Source: Lactobacillus sp. UBA5815 (GTDB lineage: Bacteria > Bacillota > Bacilli > Lactobacillales > Lactobacillaceae). From it: a stretch of 15,231 bases of DNA. Both the position numbers and the translations under genes were made by a program. Below the pieces are notes generated by a model that saw only the letters and a list, made by a program, of their open reading frames with translations, was not told the DNA's origin and made no database searches. Shown piece after piece: positions 7,610-12,930 of the stretch. The DNA is taken from assembly GCA_002417825.1 (NCBI GenBank), contig DICX01000063.1, positions 5,907 to 21,137 of the forward strand, in the 5' to 3' direction. Numbering within the stretch: position 1 is the first letter of the stretch; each line of letters begins with the position of its first letter.

Positions 7610-8716
7610 ATGAATTTAAAAAAGCTGCAAGCCTATTTGCAAAAATCAAATTTAGATGTCGCTTATTTATCAAATCCCATCAGCATCGCCTACTTTACCG
7701 GCTATGAAATGGAACCGCACGAACGCATCTTTGCATTACTGGTCTTCAAAGACGCTGATCCTTTTCTCTTCACGCCTGCTTTAAACGTTGAAGAGGCAAA
7801 AGCTTCTGCATGGGAAGGTGATGTCTACGGCTATCTAGATGATGAAGATCCATGGCAGTTGATTGCTGATCACATCAATAAGCGAACAAAAGAAACCGAC
7901 CATTGGGCTATTGAAAAAGACTTTTTACAGGTCAGTCGTTACGAAGCTTTACATGAGGTTTTCCCAGGATCAAACTTCACGACCGACTTGTCTCAGTTCA
8001 TCAGTCATTTGCGCTTATTCAAAACTTCAAAAGAAATCGAAGCTTTGAAAAAAGCCGGTGAAGAAGCCGACTTTGCTTTTCAAATTGGATTCAACGCGAT
8101 CAAGAGCGGCGTAACCGAACGTTATATCGCTGGCGAAATCGAAAATCAGCTCAAATTGCAAAAAGGTGTGATGCATACCAGCTTTGAAACGATCGTACAA
8201 GCTGGAATCAATGCAGCAAACCCGCATCTAGGTCCAACCATGACTAAAATCAAGCCTAACGAGCTCGTTTTATTTGACTTAGGAACGATGCATGATGGTT
8301 ATGCTTCAGATTCAAGTCGTACGGTTGCGTACGGCGAGCCCACATCAAAACAGCGTGAAATTTATGAAATCGATCGAGAAGCACAACAAGCTGCCATCGA
8401 AGCTGCCAAGCCAGGCATCACTGCCAGTGAATTAGATCATGTGGCGCGAAAGATCATCGTTGATGCCGGATACGGCGACTATTTCATTCACCGCTTAGGA
8501 CATGGTATCGGAAAGGATGTTCATGAATTTCCATCAATCATGGCCGGAAACGATCTCGTCATTCAAGAGGGAATGTGCTTTTCAATCGAACCCGGCATCT
8601 ATATCCCTAATGTGGCAGGTGTTCGTATTGAAGACTGCGGTGTCGTCACAGGAGATGGCTTCCAGCCATTCACCCACACCGACAAGACTTTGAATGTTTT
8701 GCCGATTCGAGATTAA
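7610..8716 (+). CDS. pepQ: Xaa-Pro dipeptidase PepQ (M24 metallopeptidase)
   Basis: Cytoplasmic prolidase that splits Xaa-Pro dipeptides, the last step in use of proline-rich peptides (family knowledge). The 368 residues are the usual length. The N-terminal creatinase-like domain covers about residues 1-130 ([21 protein letters not shown]). The pita-bread catalytic domain follows with all five metal ligands: D223 in LFDLGT, D234 in YASDSSR, H298 in RLGHGIG, E327 in SIEPGIY and E341 in RIEDCG. Start ATG 7610 follows AAAAGGAG at a 10-base spacing. The in-frame ATG at 7559 overlaps the promoter and was rejected. It is divergent from ccpA with a cre site between, so its expression probably responds to carbon source. 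It ends before a strong bidirectional terminator. Confidence 0.96.
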   Translation: MNLKKLQAYLQKSNLDVAYLSNPISIAYFTGYEMEPHERIFALLVFKDADPFLFTPALNVEEAKASAWEGDVYGYLDDEDPWQLIADHINKRTKETDHWAIEKDFLQVSRYEALHEVFPGSNFTTDLSQFISHLRLFKTSKEIEALKKAGEEADFAFQIGFNAIKSGVTERYIAGEIENQLKLQKGVMHTSFETIVQAGINAANPHLGPTMTKIKPNELVLFDLGTMHDGYASDSSRTVAYGEPTSKQREIYEIDREAQQAAIEAAKPGITASELDHVARKIIVDAGYGDYFIHRLGHGIGKDVHEFPSIMAGNDLVIQEGMCFSIEPGIYIPNVAGVRIEDCGVVTGDGFQPFTHTDKTLNVLPIRD

Positions 8717-8745
8717 TCGAGACTTGATCAATAGTGACTGTATCA

Positions 8746-8779
8746 AAAAAGCGAGATCATATATGTGATCTCGCTTTTT
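8746..8779. terminator. Bidirectional terminator between pepQ and the YtxH gene
   Basis: A 14-bp stem (8746-8759 with 8766-8779) has core GCGAGATCA and a 6-base loop. An A-run precedes the core and five T follow it. It is placed between convergent genes, so it serves both strands. Confidence 0.9.
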
Positions 8780-8798
8780 AATATTCAATTATAATCGA

Positions 8799-9176
8799 TT
8801 AATCTTTGATCTCATCATCGCTTGGAGTCGTCTCATCTTCTGAATCCGATGGCTCACTATTGGCCAAGTCTGACAAAGCATCTTCATGAGACGTCTCATC
8901 TTCGCTCTCATCATCTTTAGTGTCATCGATCACGATGTCATCAAAGTCTTTGATCTCGGAATCATCCTCAACTGGCTTAGGAAATGCTGCAAGTTGATTT
9001 TTGATGATTTCAGTCCCATTATCATATTTTTTCTTCAAGTTAGTTAAATTAGCGTTGTTCTTGATTTTATCCTTAACTTTTTCAACGTCTTCATCTGGAA
9101 CAAGTAATGAAGTTGCAATAAAACTAATCCCTGCTCCCAATAAGGCGCCTAATAAGAAACTTCCAGTTTTTTTCAT
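8799..9176 (-). CDS. YtxH-domain membrane protein with acidic tail
   Basis: The 125-residue protein begins MKKTGSFLLGALLGAGISFIATSLLVP. This is a glycine-zipper-like membrane segment (residues 5-26, G5, G10, G14, G16) typical of the YtxH family, which is often stress-linked but not biochemically defined. Residues 27-65 are a charged helical stretch (DVEKVKDKIKNN). Residues 70-125 contain 27 Asp or Glu in 56 positions and only three Lys, so this is probably a disordered polyacidic tail. The start at 9176 has a strong AAAGGAGGG upstream. It lies 17 bases after the stop of the DUF948 gene, forming a two-gene operon. Either the N-terminus is uncleaved and the tail cytoplasmic, or the tail is exported. 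The sequence does not decide this. Confidence 0.85.
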   Translation of the reverse strand: MKKTGSFLLGALLGAGISFIATSLLVPDEDVEKVKDKIKNNANLTNLKKKYDNGTEIIKNQLAAFPKPVEDDSEIKDFDDIVIDDTKDDESEDETSHEDALSDLANSEPSDSEDETTPSDDEIKD

Positions 9177-9193
9177 GATGACCCTCCTTTGAA

Positions 9194-9625
9194 CTAGTCT
9201 TCGCCTCGGCGCCGTTTACGACGCGAAAGCAGACTCACGATTAACGATGAAACAAGTCCCGTTTTAACATGTCCGGCACTAAAAGAAGATGCCCGCTTGA
9301 CTAAGCGACGCGAACTATGGTTCAAATCACTGACGCTCTGGCCAAGATCAGAAGCAGCTTGAACGACAGGATCCAGATTCTTAACTTTATCTTTCACATC
9401 AGCTAGCAAGTCATTGCTCTTATCAAGCAAGTCCTCTGACTGATGAAGCAGCGCATCAACGTCATCGGTCAACTCAGACAGTGTTTTATTTGCTGTCGTT
9501 ACTGTTTCATCGACCTTCTTCATCGTTTTCGTCACTCGGACAAGAGCCGGGATGGTAAACAACACTAAAAGTAAAAAGGCAACAGCTGCAATCAATCCTG
9601 CCAGCGCACCATATGAAATCGTCAT
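9194..9625 (-). CDS. DUF948 membrane-anchored coiled-coil protein
   Basis: The 143-residue protein has an N-terminal membrane segment (about 6-28). A long heptad-rich region of small and charged residues follows (about 33-105: KKVDETVTTANKTLSELTDD), as expected for a coiled coil of the DUF948 family. Its function is not established. The C-terminus has a short hydrophobic stretch (123-133) and ends in a basic cluster, SRRKRRRGED. Start ATG 9625 follows GGAGG at a normal distance. It is the first gene of an operon with the YtxH-type gene and is divergent from the MscS gene. DUF948 and YtxH genes are often neighbours in Firmicutes, as far as I recall, and are usually described as general-stress or envelope-associated. 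Co-expression here fits a shared membrane role. Confidence 0.85.
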   Translation of the reverse strand: MTISYGALAGLIAAVAFLLLVLFTIPALVRVTKTMKKVDETVTTANKTLSELTDDVDALLHQSEDLLDKSNDLLADVKDKVKNLDPVVQAASDLGQSVSDLNHSSRRLVKRASSFSAGHVKTGLVSSLIVSLLSRRKRRRGED

Positions 9626-9655
9626 AGTTTATCCTCCGTGTTCGCTTATAGGAAA

Positions 9656-9684
9656 AGTCTAGCATGAAACACGTTTAGACGCAA
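9656..9684 (-). promoter_or_regulatory. Promoter of the DUF948-YtxH operon
   Basis: On the minus strand TTGCGT (9679-9684), a 17-base spacer, then TAGACT (9656-9661) preceded by TGC. A start near 9649 leaves a 24-base leader with GGAGG. Confidence 0.6.
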
Positions 9685-9700
9685 TGACAGAGGTTTATTT

Positions 9701-9709
9701 TGCTATACT
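9701..9709 (+). promoter_or_regulatory. Extended -10 promoter of the MscS gene
   Basis: TGCTATACT is identical to the pepQ extended -10. No good -35 lies at 16-18 bases. A start near 9716 gives a short leader before the ATG at 9739. Confidence 0.55.
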
Positions 9710-9738
9710 GAAGTTAAAAAGAAGTAAGGGGTAAAAAG

Positions 9739-10572
9739 ATGAAAGCCATCAAATTCAACGATAACTGGTTCAATTGGCAAGACCTTGGACAGCATCTGCT
9801 TGAAAAAGTAGGAACGATCATTTTGACGTCAGTGCTTTTCTGGCTTTTTTGGCGTCTTGGCCGTCGAATGCTGCAAAAATATCTACTTGATAACAAAAAA
9901 GCGCAAGCCAAAATGACACAGCGCAGTAAAACGATCTCAACTTTAACGATCAATATTTTCCAGTATACGATCTTGTTATTTTATTTTTATACGATTCTGA
10001 GTCTTTTAGGATTACCTATCGGAACGCTGCTTGCTAGTGCCGGGATTTTCTCTTTGGCAATCGGCATGGGAGCTCAAGGCTTCGTTAGTGATATTGTCAA
10101 CGGTTTCTTTATTTTGAGCGAAGGCCAATTCGATGTCGGAGATGTCGTTCAAATCGATGAGGAAGTCGGCAACGTCATCGCACTCGGTCTGAGAACGACG
10201 CAACTGAAAAGTACAGATGGAACGGTGATCTACATTCCTAACCGTCAAATTAAGACAGTTCGCAACCTTACTCGCGGTGGTATTGGGGTGAACCTCGATT
10301 TACAGCTTCTGGCAGAAAATGACTTGACTTTAGTCGAAAGTACACTCAATCACGTCAATGAATCACTTGAAGGGAAACTTCCTCAGATCATCAACGGCCC
10401 GACGCTTGTTGGTGTAACCGATCAGATTGGTTCAAGCTTAAATTATCGTATTCATTTTCAAGTTTCAGCCGGATCAGAAAGTTTGGTCAAAGACGTTTAT
10501 TTCAAGCATTACATTCAAGCACTTCAAAAGGTCAACGTCACCTTTGCTTCAACGAACCTTTTGCTTTCATGA
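9739..10572 (+). CDS. mscS: MscS-family small-conductance mechanosensitive channel
   Basis: Membrane channel that opens under tension and releases solutes during hypo-osmotic shock (family knowledge). The 277 residues show TM1 (about 24-42), TM2 (70-90) and the pore-lining TM3 (95-127) with SLAIGMGAQGFVSDIVNGFFIL. This is the Gly/Ala-rich helix and following amphipathic segment of MscS. The beta domain follows (FDVGDVVQID, GLRTTQLKSTDGTVIYIPNR), then an alpha/beta C-terminal domain. The size and three-TM form fit the small YkuT-like branch. Start ATG 9739 follows AAGGGG. The last 35 bases of the gene overlap the 3' end of rdgB on the other strand. Its probable terminator lies about 60 bases further on, inside rdgB. 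Confidence 0.93.
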   Translation: MKAIKFNDNWFNWQDLGQHLLEKVGTIILTSVLFWLFWRLGRRMLQKYLLDNKKAQAKMTQRSKTISTLTINIFQYTILLFYFYTILSLLGLPIGTLLASAGIFSLAIGMGAQGFVSDIVNGFFILSEGQFDVGDVVQIDEEVGNVIALGLRTTQLKSTDGTVIYIPNRQIKTVRNLTRGGIGVNLDLQLLAENDLTLVESTLNHVNESLEGKLPQIINGPTLVGVTDQIGSSLNYRIHFQVSAGSESLVKDVYFKHYIQALQKVNVTFASTNLLLS

Positions 10573-11203
10573 TCGTTTCCTGAGCCACTCTTTGTTCCCA
10601 CCAAGGCTGAATCGTCGCTAAAAGTCGTTTTAATGCGATCCCACGATGTGAGATCGCATTTTTTTCGCTTAAACTCATTTGGGCAAAAGTTTGCTGCTTT
10701 TCAGGAACATAAAAAAGTGGATCATAACCGAAAAGTTGTTTACCTCGTGGAAAAGGCAGGATCAATCCTTTGATTTCACCTGTCACGATCAGATCTTGAT
10801 CGAATTGTCCTGGCCATGATAAAACGAAAGTCGTATGGAACGTCGCTTGCCGCTGAGCCAATGGCACGCCGCCTAAAGCTGCCAACAGCTTTGCATTGTT
10901 TTTCGCATCATTATGCGCTTCTCCAGCATACCGTGCTGAATGTACTCCTGGCGCACCATTCAGTTTATCTACCATTAATCCGGAATCATCTGCTAAAGTA
11001 ACCAGATGGCTAAATTTCGACAGTTGGTGTGCCTTTTTTTGCGCATTTGCCACAAAAGTCAGCCCGTCTTCAATCACTTCGGGTGAATCATCGAGATCTG
11101 CCTTGGTGATGACGCGAATCGGAAAATCATTTTTTTCTAAAGCTTGCATCACTTCTTGGGCCTTATGCTGATTTTCGGTGGCAAAAAGTATTTCCTTATT
11201 CAA
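10538..11203 (-). CDS. rdgB: XTP/dITP diphosphatase (RdgB/HAM1)
   Basis: Hydrolyses ITP, dITP and XTP to monophosphates, keeping deaminated purines out of DNA and RNA (family knowledge). The substrate motif T9-E-N11-Q-H-K14 starts the protein, followed by E46, L70-ADDSGL, G142-E, FGYDPLFYVP (158-167) and the C-terminal SHRGIAL (185-191). The start is a TTG at 11203, preceded by GGGGAG seven bases upstream. It aligns with the expected N-terminus, and no ATG is available. The gene follows murI after 12 bases, so the two form an operon, comparable to racE-ysnA neighbourhoods in bacilli. The protein is 221 residues, with about 20 more after SHRGIALKRLL than I expect. The extra part runs 35 bp into the mscS 3' end. 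Confidence 0.94.
   Translation of the reverse strand: MNKEILFATENQHKAQEVMQALEKNDFPIRVITKADLDDSPEVIEDGLTFVANAQKKAHQLSKFSHLVTLADDSGLMVDKLNGAPGVHSARYAGEAHNDAKNNAKLLAALGGVPLAQRQATFHTTFVLSWPGQFDQDLIVTGEIKGLILPFPRGKQLFGYDPLFYVPEKQQTFAQMSLSEKNAISHRGIALKRLLATIQPWWEQRVAQETIMKAKGSLKQR
10632..10665 (+). terminator. Plus-strand intrinsic terminator for mscS, inside the rdgB coding sequence
   Basis: AATGCGATC (10632-10640) pairs with GATCGCATT (10652-10660). One mismatch and a CAC/GTG extension follow, closing a 3-base loop, and seven T run from 10659 to 10665. It lies 59 bases after the mscS stop. On the minus strand the same hairpin is followed by AAAA, so rdgB transcription should pass. The bases encode the NAISHRGIAL region of RdgB. 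Confidence 0.75.
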
Positions 11204-11215
11204 TTTTCTCTCCCC

Positions 11216-12007
11216 TCAATCCACATGCAAGGTTTCAAGAGATGGGTCGTTCAACCATTGCCGCGCAACTTTAGTAAACTTAGCAGCTTGGCCTGTCGTA
11301 TAATAGCGGTGATCTGGAATCTGCTTATCATCAGCCAGCAAACCGTCACGTCTCAAAACGTTTTGTGTATATTGTGACACTTGATCAGCAGGATCAACGA
11401 GCATGGTTTTAGGCGACACGACACGACGAATCTCAGATGCGATGATCGGATAATGGGTGCAGCCCAAAACCAAAGTATCAAAAGTATCTGCTTTTAATGG
11501 TGCAAGACTTTTTTCAACGACCTTTTGACGGATTTCTGGTCCTTCATCTGCTTCGACCAAGGGCGCTAACAATGGCGCAGCAAGTTGGGAAACCTGAATT
11601 TCATGATCACGTGCCTTAATCTCATCGACATAAGCCTCTGAATTGACGGTCGCAGTCGTTCCAATCACTGCAACTTTTTTCGTTTTTGTCGTTTGAGCAG
11701 CTGCTAAAGCGCCTGATTGGATCACACCAATGATTTGACGGTCGATTTCAGGAGCGATCACCTTCATCGCCGTCGCGGTCGCCGTATTGCAAGCAAAAAT
11801 AATGATCTTAACATCCTGATCGAGCAAAAAGCGAACGAGATGACGTGTCAAAGAAATGATTTCTTCTTTAGGGCGATCGCCATACGGCATATGAGCTTGA
11901 TCGCCAATAAAGATGGTTTTTTCATTGGGCATCTTTTCAATTACTTTTTTAACGACGGTCAAGCCACCCAATCCAGAATCCAACAGGCCAATTGGACGAT
12001 TATCCAT
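11216..12007 (-). CDS. murI: Glutamate racemase
   Basis: Converts L-glutamate to D-glutamate for peptidoglycan (family knowledge), in the cytoplasm. The 263-residue protein starts MDNRPIGLLDSGLGGLTVV with D10-S11 of the active site. It has MPYGDR (40-45), the first catalytic Cys in FACNTATA (C73) and the second in LGCTHYP (C183). I chose ATG 12007 because AAAAGGAG lies upstream with an 11-base spacer and the family N-terminus then fits. The in-frame ATG at 12061 would add 18 residues, lacks a Shine-Dalgarno site and lies close to the yslB start region. rdgB follows 12 bases downstream on the same strand. The gene is divergent from yslB, and no strong promoter is obvious in the 98 bases between. 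Confidence 0.95.
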   Translation of the reverse strand: MDNRPIGLLDSGLGGLTVVKKVIEKMPNEKTIFIGDQAHMPYGDRPKEEIISLTRHLVRFLLDQDVKIIIFACNTATATAMKVIAPEIDRQIIGVIQSGALAAAQTTKTKKVAVIGTTATVNSEAYVDEIKARDHEIQVSQLAAPLLAPLVEADEGPEIRQKVVEKSLAPLKADTFDTLVLGCTHYPIIASEIRRVVSPKTMLVDPADQVSQYTQNVLRRDGLLADDKQIPDHRYYTTGQAAKFTKVARQWLNDPSLETLHVD

Positions 12008-12105
12008 TTTACGAGATGCTCCTTTTAAATTAATCTTAGATTCGTTTTCACTGTTCTCCATTTTAATGTATTATGATTAAGAAAACAAAAGAGGAATGAA
12101 TTTAA

Positions 12106-12504
12106 ATGCAGGAAACGAACGAACATCTTTACTTTATCAACCAGCTTTACCGTGATTTCATCTTACCTGATATTTTAGGCCAAGACACCGTTCCCATTTT
12201 ATACTGGGCCGGAAAACATCTTGCTCAGAAATATAAAGTCACGACTTTAGACGATTTGACAGATTTCTTTCAAATGGCTGGTTTTGGTCATCTTGTACTG
12301 ACAAAGAAAACCAAAACGACTTATCTTTTCACACTTGATGGTCAAATCGTCGCAGACCGAATCGACAGCGGCTGTCAAGAATTCACATTAGAAAGCGGAC
12401 TGATTTCCGCTTGCTTACAGACTTTTCTGGGAAAAAACACAGAAAGTCGCGTCACGATCCTCGACAAAGCACATCGTGTCGAAATCAAAGCACAATTTAG
12501 CTGA
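12106..12504 (+). CDS. yslB: YslB-like protein (DUF2507)
   Basis: The 132-residue protein matches the DUF2507/YslB family by its features: YRDFILPDILGQDTVPILYWAGKHLA near the N-terminus, then DLTDFFQMAGFGHLVL and a C-terminal beta-rich region (FTLESGLISACLQTFLG). The fold is thought to be V4R/heme-NO-like, but no function is established. No membrane segment or signal is seen. Start ATG 12106 follows GAGGA with a 10-base spacing. A weak promoter (TTTTCA, 18 bases, TATTAT at 12069-12074) lies upstream. yslB is a known neighbour of trxA/uvrC in bacilli. Here it is convergent with trxA and shares its terminator. Confidence 0.82.
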   Translation: MQETNEHLYFINQLYRDFILPDILGQDTVPILYWAGKHLAQKYKVTTLDDLTDFFQMAGFGHLVLTKKTKTTYLFTLDGQIVADRIDSGCQEFTLESGLISACLQTFLGKNTESRVTILDKAHRVEIKAQFS

Positions 12505-12540
12505 TCAAAAAGCCCTTCATTCACATAAAGGGCTTTTTGA
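12505..12540. terminator. Bidirectional terminator between yslB and trxA
   Basis: A 13-bp perfect stem (12505-12517 with 12528-12540, core AAAAAGCCCTT) has a 10-base loop. It fills the whole gap between the two stop codons and has A- and T-runs on both sides. Confidence 0.92.
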
Positions 12541-12852
12541 TTAATCTGTATATTGATCTAAAATTGCATTTAACTTTTCTTTAGGTGTATAACCCGTGAT
12601 TCGATCGACGATTTCGCCATTTTTCTTGACGATCAAAGTTGGAATTGCCATGATTCCTAAATCTTTGGGCGTGTTTTGATTTTCATCCACGTCCATTTTA
12701 GTAAACCGGACATCTTGACGCTCTTTAGCCAACTCATCGATCACTGGCCCTTGCATCTTGCATGGACCACACCAAGTTGCCCAAAAGTCAGTTAAAACGA
12801 CGCCTTCGCTTGTCTCATCCTTAAAGTTCGTATCTGTGATTGCATCAACCAT
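12541..12852 (-). CDS. trxA: Thioredoxin
   Basis: Small cytoplasmic dithiol reductase that keeps protein thiols reduced with thioredoxin reductase and NADPH (family knowledge). The 103 residues include the active site W27-C28-G29-P30-C31, the buried Asp D22 in LTDFWA, and the cis-proline P71 in MAIPTL. The length is normal for TrxA. Start ATG 12852 has GAGGG seven bases upstream. The in-frame upstream start at 12897 would add 15 residues with no binding site. The stop codon abuts the bidirectional terminator. The gene has its own promoter in the gap after mutS2, and mutS2 has no visible terminator, so read-through from mutS2 is also likely. Confidence 0.96.
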   Translation of the reverse strand: MVDAITDTNFKDETSEGVVLTDFWATWCGPCKMQGPVIDELAKERQDVRFTKMDVDENQNTPKDLGIMAIPTLIVKKNGEIVDRITGYTPKEKLNAILDQYTD

Positions 12853-12892
12853 ATCAATCCCTCGCTTCTTAAAAATAACTTCTTTATGGCAT

Positions 12893-12921
12893 ATCATAAA
12901 TTAACCACTTACTTTTTGCAA
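12893..12921 (-). promoter_or_regulatory. trxA promoter
   Basis: On the minus strand TTGCAA (12916-12921), a 17-base spacer, then TATGAT (12893-12898), close to consensus. The start would be near 12886, leaving a leader of about 34 bases. Confidence 0.75.
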
Positions 12922-12930
12922 GTAATTAGT

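Noticed and set aside
10659..10665. A7 run before the hairpin in the rdgB reading frame, resembling a -1 slippery site
   Set aside because: The hairpin starts directly on the run with no spacer, the alternate frame gives no useful protein, and the T-run on the other strand explains it better as a terminator.
12008..12061. 18-codon N-terminal extension of murI
   Set aside because: No Shine-Dalgarno site, atypical residues, and a good AAAAGGAG precedes the downstream ATG.
6391..12540. Three similar hairpins as members of one repeat family
   Set aside because: The stem cores differ in sequence (AGCGTTGA, GCGAGATCA, AAGCCCTT); only the terminator architecture is shared.
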